A stretch of 64,000 nucleotides of DNA from Lojkania enalia (lineage: Eukaryota > Ascomycota > Dothideomycetes > Pleosporales), in NCBI GenBank assembly GCA_010094045.1, contig ML986580.1, positions 388,059 through 452,058 on the forward strand, read 5' to 3'. Position 1 is the first letter of the stretch. Every line of letters starts with the position of its first letter. This document shows, piece after piece, positions 45,005-57,915 of the stretch. Made by a program: the position numbers and the translations under genes. Below the pieces are notes generated by a model. The model saw only the letters and a list, made by a program, of their open reading frames with translations. It had not been told where the DNA came from and did no database searches.

Positions 45005-47009
45005 TTACAGTGCAACATCGAGAACCAAACTAACATCGCTAACCTGGGAGCCGGCAAGGTCCTCGAGGACGGGTATCAGATCGAGAAGTTCATTATCGTG
45101 AGCATCAGAGAACCAGCTGCTGATTGGGACTGCGTGTTGCGGGTGAAAGATGTAAGATGTAGGCGAGTTGTCAATGATGATGATGTCTTTGAGCTCACGG
45201 CCAATCATTGAAAGATCCTAGACCTAAATTAGATTTCACAGTGCAAAGTAGAGGTTTCGCTATACCTTTACGTAGTTGCCTTGATGATTATAACAACTCT
45301 CACGGAATAGCCGATGGTGGACCACCCCATGGATGTCGAGCTGGTCAAGAAGTGGATCGCCGTACTACGGTGGGTTAGAGTGGTCAGAGAAAGTTGGGGA
45401 GGACATCGCACCTTAGATACCGAGGCCGTAAAGACTACAACCTCGTAAAGCTCGCCCACGCGTTTCATGAAGGCGTCTACTCCAGGTCGTTTAATGACGT
45501 AAACATTGTGATACTGTCCCTCAATCTCGACAGGGATGGTGAAATCAGCTTGATGAAGCATCTATATCAATGTAAGCAATGTGGAGAAAAAAAAAAAAGG
45601 ATATAGACAAGCGGACCTTGAAGCTACTGTGAACCAACGTCTCATCTAAATCTAGCACGAGGCATTTCTTCCCTTTAAACTCCGGTTTCATGGGGCCGAG
45701 AAGATGTTTCTGAGTCGTCTCTGCCGGTGATTCTTCTATCTGTGCGAGAACTTGGTTTTCCCGGTCTTGAATTGGTGGTGGTGGAGGGAGATCAATTTTG
45801 GTCGACGTTCCTCCCTGACCAGTTTCATTATCGTCCTGTTGAAGATCTTTGGTCGAGATGGGTATCTGGTCCTTCATTTCCATATCAGTGTCTCTCTGTT
45901 CCTGCTGCGGCGTCCGATCATGTATTAGCTGCTCTTCCTCCTGAGAGACTCTGGGTTCTGGAGTTACAGGTGTTGGGGTCTGTATTTCAATGGAAGGATG
46001 ATTGGTGTCCAAATGTGGCGACTGGACAGGCGGAAGAGGCTTGTCTCCAGCTTGTTTCTTGGAGGCGGTTCTCGTTACAACATTTGACGGCGCCTCAATG
46101 GTAGCGTCACCATGGATTGGCTTCTCGCTCTCCCGTCGATCTGTGCCATAAGACTCCCCGGCCTTCTCATCGAGCGGCTCTTTTGAATCTGCTGTGCTCG
46201 ACTCCGCGGTTGGGTCTGGCTTCTTCTGGGGAGTGGCTTGTGTAGTCCGCCCCGACTTCACTCTGCCTGTTTGCTTGGCGTTCTCTGGAGTATCTTCTTC
46301 ATCTACAGGATGGGCATCCTTGGGCCCACCAAAGCAACTGAAGCATGAGAGTAGTCCGCCAGACTTCCTGACTCTGCTTTTCGTGGAACCTTCATGATCC
46401 TCCGGGGCGCTAGGCACCGGGGGCGGCTGTTCAATCTTTTCTGATGTTGCCGGTCTTTGCTGTGATCGCTTGCTGCTAGCTGTGCTTCCCGCCCTCCGTT
46501 TTCCAAGAAAGCTCCGCTTAGATCCCCGCCCGATACTCTCTGACGAGTCCCCCACGGTGGCTCCGCTCAACCCGGTCCCTGTGGGGGTTGACTCTTCATT
46601 CGAATGTGATGATGAGCGAGGGATGTTTAGGAGCGATCGTTTCTTCTTTGGCTCGTCATTGGCGCCTAACGCACCCTCCCCGCCCTGCGAAGACTTGGAC
46701 CCAGCTCTTTGAAGATCTTCAATGGATGGAGGTCCTCGAGAGGACGATCGCGGAGGCGCGAGGGGAGCGTTCGAGCTCGAGGAGGGATTGCCTTGTGTAC
46801 CTGCTTGGTCAACACAATTAGACATGCTTAGTTCGTAGACTGGGTTCTGCAAAGGCAGATGATGCGCTCTGCGAGGGAGGAGGAGGGGGAGCAGGATACG
46901 TACTGGCTCCGTTTGGCTGCTCGGGTTTGGCGTTCGTCGCCGAAGCCTTCTCCATAGACGGGGTCCGGCCGCTTGAGTTAGCGGGGGCCTGCAATGCTAC
47001 GTCGCTCAT
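45005..47009 (-). CDS. PSR1: Psr1-type plasma-membrane phosphatase (FCP1/NLI-interacting HAD family)
   Basis: Psr1 is a plasma-membrane phosphatase needed for the sodium and general stress response in yeast. Five exons, 47009-46904, 46800-45617, 45561-45412, 45364-45266 and 45217-45005, encode 583 aa. The catalytic DxDxT is at about 419-423 ([15 protein letters not shown]), followed by [71 protein letters not shown] and [18 protein letters not shown]. The first 400 residues are disordered, rich in Ser, Pro, Thr and charge, with an internal CFSCF pair (residues about 175-180) that could be palmitoylated. Yeast Psr1 carries such cysteines at the extreme N-terminus. Intron 2 starts GTCCGC, an uncommon donor, but the exon join (SSFK-MLHQADF) is certain. 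Confidence 0.9.
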
Positions 47010-49517
47010 GGCTGAGCTGCGGGTGCCTCACAAAGGCGCGGGAAGCGGAGGGGCCGTGGTCGGGGACGAGTGTGATGGTAGAAACTCCTTGCGTTGTCGC
47101 GTGGTGGAGATGCCTCGTGGAGAATCGATGATCCGACTGACGGCGGTGGTTGCCCGGGGCGAGGATTGGCGGCGCAACGGTGAAGTGCGGGAAGTCGCGC
47201 GCGATGAGACGGGCAGTCGCAGCGATCGCGGGGGTTTACTAGAGGCCCTCGAGGACTCGGTGGAAGTGTAGGGGGTAGCTCGCGACGTCCTGGAGGACGA
47301 GGATCGGTGCTCTCAATGAGGCTGGGCTGGGCTCGCTAATGTTAATAAGGCGCGGGCGGAAATGAGCACGCCGTTTCCACTCTGCGGTCAGCGCCAGCTA
47401 CCAACAACCCGCAGTCACGGCGGCGAGGTTTCTGAATGAGGGCGATGCTCTTGCTGAGGCGCGATGCTCGGGATGTTTGGGGCGAGGGAGAAGAGGCGGA
47501 TGCTGCGAACTTGTGCTTCGTTGGCACTGGTAGAGGCAGAGCAGAGCGCGCAGAGGCCTGAATGGGGAATGGCCACACGAGGCGACAGGGGACTTCTTAT
47601 GGGCCTGGCACTGGGTCTGGGTGAATTGCAGCCAGGGCCGCTTGGCTCGCGTCTAGCACCAGCTCGTGTCGACAGGAAAGGCACTCTGCTCTCCTCCAAC
47701 TTCACCCAGAGATGCAGATTCGTCTGCTGGGCGGGTGCAAGTCTAGCCCAAGTTCCGTGCGCCTTGTCCGGATGCTGTCGCAGTTGCACACGACGCCTAT
47801 GGCCTGCAGTACCTGGGTAGTCATCCAGCGGGCAACCCGCGGCCCCAGCATCCTAATGCGCATACAATCGGCCCCGGGAACAGCAGTTCGTGGTCCTCGA
47901 GGCCTGCACTGTGAAGCTCTCATCTGTCCAGGCGACGACTGAGACTTGTACCCCCAACCTCGCGCCCGTTTCTGTGCAGCCACACGCCTCTTCCCCGTGC
48001 GACGGGCGGTTAACTGTGGTCAGGGCAGCCTAAATTTGCAGCTACCGGCCCACCCAGCCAATCACCGTGCGCCGCAGCCATCCGAGCGCGCTGAGAGGGT
48101 TGGCAGCAGAGGCACTTCATCCGCTTGATCCTTGCGCACATTCACCACCATCCCCATGCCATCCCATCCCTTTACGGACCTTGCAGGGCGGCATTCCGTC
48201 CACCTCGAAGTCGCGACTCCATGGCCGCTCCATGGCATCTGGCCAAGTGACTTAAGTTGAACAGACGTAGTCGATACTGTCACACGCCAGCCTGGCCTTC
48301 ATCCTGATTGGCTGTTCCACGGGTGTGGCTCGTGAAGCGGTCCGGCGCACATCCAGTCATCCGCAGAGTGCCGATCGCTACCGAAGGTACCATCCATGCT
48401 CCATGGACGGAAGGTCACGGGGTGCAATCCACGTCCCTGAGGGTGTCATGAAGATTGGGTCGAGTAAGCATCTCTATTTCTCTTATCTCTGCCCATGGTC
48501 CTGGACAAGCTCTGTAGGTCTTGTTCTCATCTAATTGCGGCCGAGACCCCGGAGTCGACAGCTTCTTGATTACCTCATTTTGATGCTGAGTTGGAATATA
48601 ACAAGCACGTAAAACCTACTAGCCGGAATCGGATGACCTTAAAGAACGAGAGGAACCGCCATCGTCCTGTCAAAGTAGCGCGTCTGCCTCCCCCAGAAAT
48701 GCAAAGTCCTTAATTACCTTATACGGCCCCGCCATGTTCCTGGCTTATTCGTTGTCGCGTTGTACAACGGCCGCGTTCGTACAATAGCGCCCCGGTTCAA
48801 CGATATACAACTAGTTTTCGGTAGTGAAAACAATACAGCTCTGCACATGCCAAAACCTACAAGCAATCCTTTAGAACTTAGCATTCTTTCTCACTAACTC
48901 TTACTTTTTACTTGGTTGCGAGGCGTTGTGGCCGCGGTGCCGCGCTCATCAAATTCATGCAGTGACCCGGCGATATCATTAATAGCACGGGGGCGCAGAC
49001 GGTACATTCAAAGTGGGATAGAGTCAAGAGACATCATAAAATTGGGAGTTGCAAACGACTTTATTCTAGAGCATGCACTGTCAATATCCATGGACGTAAT
49101 CATGGCGTTGAGAATGCGGGCATCAAGGTTGCGCTTTTGCCAAGACTTGTTAGGAGCAGCAACACGACGTTATAGAGTAGACTAAAGTCAAGGGCACCGT
49201 CATAGCAAGAATACTCATCGAACAAATGGAACGTATTCCACCACTGCAACGATAGTCCGCTATTAATGTTAATGGGGTGCTCAAAACGCAATGGTGGTGC
49301 GACCTTCAAAAATCGCGCCTTCGCTGCATGAGATTAAGCTTTTTCATAAACGCAGCTGCCGCTCCCGCATAACTGCATAATTATTTTCAGCCACCACTCT
49401 CTTCGACAGAGCAACCACACCCCCGCATTCTATGTTTTCCAGCCTTGTCTATACATCAGACTCAGTATCTACTTCTCGAATCCGAAACATTCCAAGAACC
49501 TATCGACACAGCACAGC
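47010..49517. other. 2.5-kb divergent spacer
   Basis: Lies between the Psr1-like gene (minus) and SDS22 (plus). The first part (to about 48200) is G+C-rich with chance frames on both strands; the rest is A+T-richer with only short frames. No RNA gene is recognised. Confidence 0.4.
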
Positions 49518-50830
49518 ATGTCCGGCTCCGAGCCTACCCCGCCTGCACAGCCAGACCCCGCAGACCACGCGCATTTCAGCAACGCAGGCACTGATCAGGC
49601 CAAGAAGGGTCACAGGCCAAGAGACAGCAAAGGCTGGGACGGCAAACTGAGGCTGGATAAGAAAGTCTTGGGAGATGGCCCTACAGACGCCGGTGCAGAG
49701 AGCGAACCAGAGGAATCTGAAGATGAAGGTCCTCCTCCCGAACAGCTTGCGGCGGACGAGGACTTGCTGGAAGACACACCGGAGGATGAAGAGGATATTG
49801 ACCTAGTGCACCTCAAAATATCAAGCATACCCGCCCTGAAGTTGGAGAGGTTCACGAAACTCCAAGTACGCCACTTGCCACCCTTTTAACGGCCTAGCTG
49901 ACCGAAGCAGCGAATCTGTCTCCGCCAGAATCAGATCACCTCCATCGAGATTCCAGAAAGTCTTGCCCCAACTCTAACAGAAATCGACCTTTACGATAAT
50001 TTAATTGCTCATATCAAAGGCTTCGAACCGTTTACCGAGTTGACCTCGCTAGATCTCTCATTCAACAAGATCAAGCACATCAAGCGTGTCAACCACCTAA
50101 AGAAATTACGGGATCTATACTTTGTACAGAACAAAATTAGCACAATAGAAGGGCTTGATGGATTAAGCAATCTCCGGCAGATAGAACTAGGCGCCAATAG
50201 GATACGTGTAAGCTTGCAACGCGTCTTATTGCCTATAGATGAGTTCGAGCTAACCTAATTGCAGTCTATAGAGAATCTCGAGACCTTAACTGGTTTGGAA
50301 GAGCTCTGGTTGGGAAAGAACAAGATCACAGAGCTCAAGGGACTCGACACATTGACGAACCTTAAAATCCTGTCAATTCAGTCGAACCGCCTCACGACCA
50401 TAACTGGCTTATCAAACCTTCCGAATCTAGAAGAATTGCACATCTCGCACAACGCGATCACGGAGATATCCGGCCTTGAAAACAATACCAACCTTCGAGT
50501 GATTGATATAAGCGCAAATCCGATCGAACATCTTACCGGTCTCAAGCCGCTCAAACATCTACAAGAACTTTGGGCAAGTTACTGTAAGATAAGCAGCTTC
50601 GCAGAAGTAGAAAGGGAACTGCGGGACAAAGAGGAGCTGCAGACAGTCTATTTCGAAGGAACTCCGTTGCAGACGAACCAGAGAGCTCTTTACCGGAATA
50701 AGGTAAAGCTGGCTTTGCCCCAGATTATCCAGATTGACGCAAGTGAGTTACCCTTCCTCCCCCCACTTCAAGAATTATTCCTATGGCACCATGACTAATA
50801 GGTTGTTAAGCATTTGTGAAAGCTGTATAG
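49518..50830 (+). CDS. SDS22: SDS22-type leucine-rich repeat regulator of protein phosphatase 1
   Basis: Sds22 binds the catalytic subunit of protein phosphatase 1 and controls its assembly and nuclear function. Four exons, 49518-49865, 49911-50207, 50265-50742 and 50811-50830, encode 380 aa. After a disordered acidic N-terminus (EPEESEDEG) comes a chain of about ten SDS22-type 22-residue LRRs, for example LTEIDLYDN, LTSLDLSFNKI, LEELWLGKNKI, LKILSIQSNRL and LEELHISHNAI. A C-terminal cap (LKHLQELWASYCKI and YFEGTPLQ) follows, as in family members. The last exon is only 20 nt and encodes TFVKAV, the conserved extreme C-terminus; its intron has a GACTAATA branch. Without that exon the frame would read into LPFLPP. 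Confidence 0.93.
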
Positions 50831-53318
50831 GATCTTGACCTCTGTAGATCGGGCTCATCAGCTGCACTGTACACTGCTAAAGCGAAGAGCATTCCCACTC
50901 ACAAATAATGTTTACGTTCTGATTCTTTCGGCGTTGGGCACGATGCATGGCACAACAAGAGGTGTACCATACTGTCTGGCATTGCAAGGTGTTTTAGGGC
51001 TACTCGATACATGATGGGTTGGTTCAAGGCACGACGTCACGATGCCGATTTAGAGAAGAGAACGTCATTCCAATTGGATATTTTCGTCCCGATTTCGTGA
51101 TGCTCCGTAAACAACAGTGCTGGGGATTTGTATAAGTCACGCGACGGCTATAACTGAATTTGAATCTCGTGTATTGCGGCAGCTAGCTTCGAGAATGCGC
51201 CACGGCTAATGACATGTCTCCGTATCGCTGTCCCGCTGTCCCGAGCTGTCTCTTTTCGACGGCTATTGAAAAGTTACCCGGATAGATAACTGGAGAGCCG
51301 GCTTGCTATCAATGGGCCGACTTGGGCCGCACAAGACGTGATGCAAACATAGCTCATCACTCGGAATGTCGAACACGCAAGCGCATCCTAGGTGCATCGC
51401 ACGCCAATTGATCTCTATTCTTCGCATTATCTCTCAACTCGCCCGTTAGCTGAGGAGAGGAAAAGGAGCGTTGTCTTCTGACCAGACGGTCTATTCCGAA
51501 ATGGGGCTAGCACTGCCCCGCGATACCGGAATCCGGGATCTTGGAACAGGGGACTTTTGTCTGCATCGAGCCTTACGTGGTGCCAGGTTTTGTGGTTTAT
51601 CATTATTGGGAAGCAGGTGGAGTTGGAAGTGGTTTCATGCGCTATTGCTGAGGGAACTTGTTTTCTGTTGTCGATGGTTGGTGGAGAGGTGTTGATATAT
51701 TTATGGTAGGTTCTATCTTGTTGACTCTATGAAGGGGAGATCTGTGTATGAGATATACAAGGGTAAGGGGGGGCTTCTAGCGGAGTTTTTCTTCCAAACG
51801 TCCATGCTCTTCCGAAGCCGACGTTCCCCGTGGAATGGCTCATACATTCACAAAACGGCCTATTACCCAATACCTCAGAAATACCATGTTCCCACACGAT
51901 ATGATATCCTTCAGCTCTCTTCACGTTGCTCTCCGACCCATTAGAGGATTCCCTCGGGCCTCACGCAATGTTACGATTTCAGCGAGCAGTCCGACGGCTT
52001 ACCATCCTTAGTACAGCTAAGCGAAGTCAAGAGAACTGCTTCGTCCTAGTCTCGACCTCGTCCTATCTGCCCCACATCGCCCGGTCACAGAGGCACATCA
52101 CTTTCTAGACACCCGAGTATGAACCGAGAGATTTTAAGCCTTATTAGCATGGATCAGATAGCGACAACGAGCTTCTCGGAACGCTACGATCTCCCCAAAG
52201 CGTGGCCACTTGGCCAAGGATAACCAGTCCCTAATACTGCCGACAACCGGAGCGTCGTTTTGCTCACAATTAACGCATATCTACAATAAACGTATAAAAT
52301 CCAGCAAGCTTGCGCCGACTCCACATGAGCCTTGACCTCAACCCCACAGCGCCATCACCAGATACCGCTAATTACCCAACATAAAGCAAGCAGCAGAGCT
52401 TTCTCTACGCGATCGCCACCGTTTCGAGGAGTACCCACCCTATGACTCGGGCCGGTCAGCACACTATTTACGATTTGGAAAGACATCCGCTGCCATGAGG
52501 TGCCAAACTCAAGCGTCCCATGAAGCTTCGCTTGACCATTCCAACGATCTAAGATGCTAATAGGGCATTAACCCCAGTGTCTGTCACAGTCTTTCAGCTA
52601 TCAGACCTGTAGTAAGAGGGATTGGCCATTACTGCTTCGCATGGTCAGGGTGCCATTTTCCTCCATCCTTCTTTTGCATAGGCAGCATATCAGGCTAATT
52701 CTCGCTACCAAGTCGCCTACAAAGTCGACCACTGCTGCTCCGGGCATTGCTCCACAAGGTCGAACCTTGACGCACAACCTGCTCCTAATGTTACTGTTGA
52801 TACCAAGGACCCTAGAAATAATCATACCACCTCTTTCGATGCACTCCTTGCAGCATAGAGACTAAAGCTCCGGGCACGATGGCGATGTACCAAACATTGA
52901 ACATAAGAACTAATTAAGCGAGAAGCGCAGGTCTTGCCGGATAATCTTCACAACGTTAGAACGATAGACGTATGAATCAACAGCCCTCATACTGTGTGAA
53001 AGCCGAGTTCTTTAGGATAAAGTTTCGCTTCAACATAGCCTATCCACTAGTGCGAGAAATTTCCTAGCCTCACATAAATCCTTGTACCTGACAGGAGATC
53101 GGCAAATGTATAATCATGTTCCTACAGAGCGAGTACGTAGGCCACCGCACCTTGAAACCGCACCAGTGGCAGCATTCTCAAGACCAGAAATTCGATGTGC
53201 AAGCCCGCTTGGCTTTGGGCCCAAATTTATAGGACATGGGCCCCTAGAGTCTCGTCTTCAATTCTCTCCCGTCTGGAATGACGTTTGATGCTAAAGAAAC
53301 AAAACTCCCCATATCAAA
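50831..53318. other. 2.5-kb gene-poor interval
   Basis: Spacer between SDS22 and the rhodopsin-domain gene, both on the plus strand. No frame above 75 codons has a motif. Nothing else is recognised. Confidence 0.4.
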
Positions 53319-54609
53319 ATGGCGAGCCAAATAGATCCGGTACAGGAACAGGCCCAGCAAGACATTTGCACGGGCGTTGCAACGGCATTGACAGCAGTGT
53401 CCTGTAGTTCGCCCCTAATCCGGTTTTCAAGCGGACACTGACCGCTTTTTCAGTCATTATTGTTGGCCTCCGAACATACAGTCGTCAGGTAATTGTCCGT
53501 AACTTTGGCAAGGACGATGTGATGATGCTTGTGGCATTAGTACGTATTAACATAAATTGATAAAAGCATTATGCTGACTTAGTTAGGTCTTCACGGTCGC
53601 CTATATGATTGACATTTACATTCTTCGAGAGAATGGGATGGGGTTCAGCGGTGCTAACCTTTCCCTCGACCAAATGATACGCTCGATCAAGATTACGCTC
53701 TCTATTGAGATCATATATTATGCCTCTATATATTGCATCAAAGTATCAATATTTATGTTTTATTTGCGCATTGGTGAGTTCAAACGAAGCTTGGAGCAGC
53801 GAGCTGCTAATCACTCCTTCCAGCGGCTTCGCAACGACTCGAGCGCCTGAGCAAGTTGACCATTTGGTTTCTCTCGGTGTTTGTTGTGATTTGCATGATT
53901 GTTTGCGTGACGCAATGCATCCCCCTACATAAGATGTGGGATTTCACAGGCTTGGTAGAGGGCCGCTGTATCAATACTACCGCATTCTTCTACTGTACGT
54001 CTCCCTCCCGTTCTTAATCAGAATACAATACTAACAATCAACGTTCTAGTCACATCATCCTTCAACATCATCACAGATATCTGGATCCTCGCCCTCCCAA
54101 TAAAAACACTAATGCAAATCCAGCGGCCAAAGCGCGAAAAGGCCGCCCTAATCTTCGTCTTTGGTCTTGGTGTCTTTAGTTGCATCGCGTCCATCGTCCG
54201 TCTCCACGCCATCCGCATTTACACCGAATCCGCAGATCCGTTCTATGACAGCGTGCCCATAAATTTGTGGTCCATGGTCGAAGTTAATGTCGGCATCTGC
54301 TGTGCTTCTATTCCCTCGCTCAAAGCGCTGTTCATTCGCAGCCAGAGAGAGAGGAGTCGCGATAGGATGACTGGGTATAAATACCATAGCCGGGATAAGA
54401 GTGGGGGGATGGTGTCTGCGAAGCCTGTTGGGAGCAGCCAAGATGATGGGTCGGGGGGGACGGCGCATGGGCTTGAAGAATATGATATGAGTCCGATTGC
54501 GAGCCCGCTCAAGATCCCGAGGCCCATCCATAGGAAGGAATCGATTGTCGACGACGGCCGTAGTAGCCAGGAGCTCATTTTTGCTCGTGGTACGAATAAG
54601 CTGGTTTGA
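53319..54609 (+). CDS. Seven-helix rhodopsin-domain integral membrane protein (PTH11/SAT5-like family)
   Basis: A large fungal family of membrane proteins, some proposed as G-protein-coupled receptors. Five exons, 53319-53403, 53454-53539, 53587-53773, 53824-53994 and 54050-54609, encode 362 aa. Joining them gives a continuous series of hydrophobic segments: IIVGLRTYSRQ (end of helix 1, with the conserved R-x-YSR), FGKDDVMMLVAL (the family's DD motif at the start of helix 2), IEIIYYASIYCIKVSIFMFYLRI, LTIWFLSVFVVICMIVCVTQC, SFNIITDIWILALPI, AALIFVFGLGVFSCIASIVRL and WSMVEVNVGICCASIPSLKAL. The D/E-NVGICCA-P-L block in helix 7 is diagnostic. The C-terminal tail is cytosolic, Ser/Gly-rich and basic. 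There is no N-terminal CFEM domain. The ligand is unknown. Confidence 0.85.
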
Positions 54610-55881
54610 GTGCGGAGTGTGTTGGGTCAGAGTTTTTGTTATCGGGTACAAGATTTACTAGATTCGTGATTCTTGGGATGCTTTTTGAAGTTTGGGCGTT
54701 GGATACCCTTTGTGACATTAACGTCCATCGGTGGGATATCTCGGCTCTTGTCCATGATAATTTTTGCAACGTTAGCCTTCTCTGCATATTCACAGCCTAC
54801 TATCAAATTAGTGGCCTTCGTGTCACAACTGATCGCAGGCTTCACTTGCAGCACCAAAACTTTACGATGAAGAGTGCTGGGTGATAAAGGGTTGGACGAC
54901 AAATTGATATGCCGACCCCACATTTCTGACTCCTAAGGCTTATGGACAGAAATGTTCTGCAGAGACAAAGCAGGCCTATCGCATCTCATCGCTCTATGAC
55001 TAGATAAGCAGTCACCACGGTTCAGTGTGCTGCACGTGCGTGCAGATTCCCTTGCTCTTCTTGAGAGTGATGAGTGGATTTCTTCACGCGAGAAGAGAGC
55101 AACTTTTAGGGCCCCCACTGCTGCTGTCGTCGTTTGCATCGGCGTGGTTGCTGACAGGCGGGCGATGCCTCTAAGAGCTATGGTATAGAATTAGAGTTTC
55201 AGGAACGAGAGTAAGCCAGGGGGGCTCATGGTGTGATGGCCTTCATATCGGTTGACTGTTTCCGCCGACGAATTGAGTTAGCGGGTGGGGATGTTGGGGT
55301 TGCGGATTGTCGCCCCCACATCTCCAATGTACAGCCGTAAGGGAACGTCCTTGAGCCCGTAGATATCTGTGGACTTCCATTTTGCGTGAAGACTCATTCA
55401 TCTTAGCTCATGTCCACATCTCCAATGTTTGCCTCATGCCATCTAGATATGGAGTCGGACGCAAACGGAAAACGGTCTTCCGTGCAAAGACGTGGATGTC
55501 CCTCATTGGCGCTGATTAAACTTATTCGGAAATGGTTAGGATAGGAAGGCTAGGCTTTTCATAATTGTTCGCTTCGCTTCTTTATTCCTCATCAGCAGCT
55601 CCAAACCATGAATCTGAATATGATTGGTATTGAAATTTTTCAACAAAAGTTTCTTTTGCTTAATGATCGGCTTTTCGGCCAAGGATGCCTCCAATGGGCG
55701 CTCGAAAAGATAAAATGGCCGTCGAGCCTGAGGGGAGAAACTTAACGGAAACTTCCGGGCCTGCTGATCACGTTTTCGCTGTGGCCCACCGCCTCTTACG
55801 AGGAGGGACATAGAGCACATAAGGACGGAATTGAAGCAGCTCGAAAGAGATAAAGACTGGGAGTTTGTCAAGATTGTCTTC
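54610..55881. other. Intergenic region
   Basis: No gene is recognised. A direct repeat of CCACATCTCCAATGT occurs near 55316 and again near 55413. Partial inverted similarity to GATGTTGGGG near 55290 suggests a small mobile-element relic, but this is weak. Confidence 0.35.
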
Positions 55882-55884
55882 TAA

Positions 55885-57446
55885 AGTGGAAGCGGAAGGA
55901 ATTATGCCGGAACAATCTATCTCTTCCGTGTTGACGACAAAACATTGTGGAGGTATCCCAGTCTAACCGATATACTTATAGATTTTGGACTAACACATAA
56001 ACAGCATATGATTGTTATAGTGGTGGGATACAAGGAACTTAAGGAATCCATAAACATTTCTAAACGAGAATTTTCAACACGTTATGCGGTATCAGAGAAG
56101 GGCTATCCATATACTCTGGACATGCGTGGCGGTTCCATCCGAGAGCGTCTAGTGGGAGCTCAGCTAGGATATATTTACATGGAATACTCAGCATTCGGAG
56201 ATCCGAGGGACATAATTCGTCTCTGCGCGAAAACTTCGAAAGAGTGAGTCTGATATTAATGTCATGCATCCCACGCTAATGGCACTGCCAATTGTTGTGT
56301 AGTTACCCTAATGATGCCCCTCAGATCTCTGAGTCTTTCTTACGGATTGATCTTCGTGGTCTTGCTGAAACGTTGCATGTTTCATACACCGGACGCACTA
56401 TTAGTCCTGAAGAAGAGCTCACCACCAAGCTAGCACTTGACACTTATCCTCATAAAGGAAAATGGCAACAGACTACGCACATGGACGTCAAACCACTAAG
56501 TATTGTTTTGGGAGGCCACACGGAACAATTCCTGGCTTATAAAACCCCGGAGTCGATCGATTTTGGTCTTGCCTTCAGAGGTCGCGAAAATTACCCAGTG
56601 ACCGAGAAAATAGGCACACCTGGAATAGGAATGCCTGGTTTTTGCCCACTAGTACACTCAGAGTTCCTATACGTAGCCGCTTCCTCGAGAGGGTAGAAGG
56701 GTGGAATTCATTAGTAAACTTAGACATCAAACCCAGCAACATCGTCTCCTGAGACGGGCCATCCACATGTCCCATGTTTGAGGCACCGAAAGTACTTGAT
56801 TTCGGACTTCATGTAACTACTGAAGACAATCTGGAGGCTCGAAGAAAATATAGGACTGGTACCTAACAGTTCCAACCTGCGGTAGGGCAACCCCTCGCAC
56901 AAGAGTTTGAACTCCTAGCTTACAGAATGATAGGAACTCCATGACACGCAAACGAATCTGACTAATGATGACCCACACACCGAATCTAATGAATGGGTCG
57001 TAGGCGTAATCATCTTACTCCTCATGAATAAGCGCACCGAGCTGGAGGAAAATATGCCCCAAAGCGAGTAACAGAATCGCGACGACTACGACGCCGTCTC
57101 TAGCCACGGGTTTATAGAACTCGTACGTCGTTGCGTATACTCTGACTACAAGCTCGGGCCGCCAATTGCTGAACTCTTGTATAAGACTAGAATAGGGTTG
57201 GCGCGGTGGCAAAAGGCGTACATAGACCTCGATGCCAAGGAAGGGAAAGAGATTAAGTTACCCAATTGGATGATGATGCCCTTTAACGAGGATGAGTTTG
57301 CTATTGGGACCCTAGTGCCTTCAGCATTACGAAGGCACAAGAAGAGGAAGACTGAAGATGTTGAGGATCGAGGCGAGGCTCATGACAACGACGACGATGA
57401 TCATTGGAAAAGTCTTCATCGGCGAAGAAGAGGTTTTCAAAAGTAG
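55885..57446 (+). pseudogene. Decayed fungal protein-kinase-like locus with two motif sets
   Basis: The first part reads with one plausible intron (GTGAGT at about 56245 to TGTAG at about 56301): GSGRNYAGTIYL resembles a Gly-rich loop, LGYIYMEYSAFGD a hinge, FLRIDLRGLAETLH helix E, HMDVKP a catalytic-loop-like segment and SIDFGLAF a DFG motif. It loses identity after GTPG and ends at 56696. Immediately downstream a second set appears in one frame, but with stops: NLDIKPSNIVS-stop, KVLDFGLHV and RTGT-stop-QF, then another stop near 56940. A further open piece (to 57446) is basic and acidic low-complexity. No start codon fits the first part. The stops after IVS and RTGT are TGA and TAA, as C-to-T changes at CGA or CAA codons would give. 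I infer a degraded or twice-copied kinase gene. Confidence 0.5.
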
Positions 57447-57915
57447 AAGAACTAGTATTGGAGCCACTCGTCGAGCCACTAGAAGATAGGAGGGACGATG
57501 GTGACCACAAGGACTACCGTGATGACTCCTTGGGCACTAAAGGATCAGTATAGGAAGCCGGGCGCTGTACCAGTAGAAGCCTCAGAAGGCTAATGTGAAA
57601 ACAAAGGATATCATGGTGCCGAACCGGTTCGCCGGCGAGCTGTGTTTAAATCCTTTGGAACTAGATATTGGCGTTAATAATTTTGCATAAAAGTACGAAT
57701 GATAGGATTAGCCATCGTCTTATGACGGTTCCTGAGTGAGACTAAAATACGGTACGAGGCATCAGTGCATCAAAAGGCAGGTTATGCGTAAGTGAAGAAG
57801 AAATCGGAATATTTTAAGTCAACTAATCATTTTAGACAATTTACGTAGGCCCTTTTGATATTCTACAGACAAGATAAGTTGATATCATTCTTGCCTATGC
57901 TCCCACGCTTGGCTT
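57447..57915. other. Intergenic region
   Basis: A+T-rich spacer between the kinase-like remnant and the SDR gene. No gene is seen. Confidence 0.4.
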
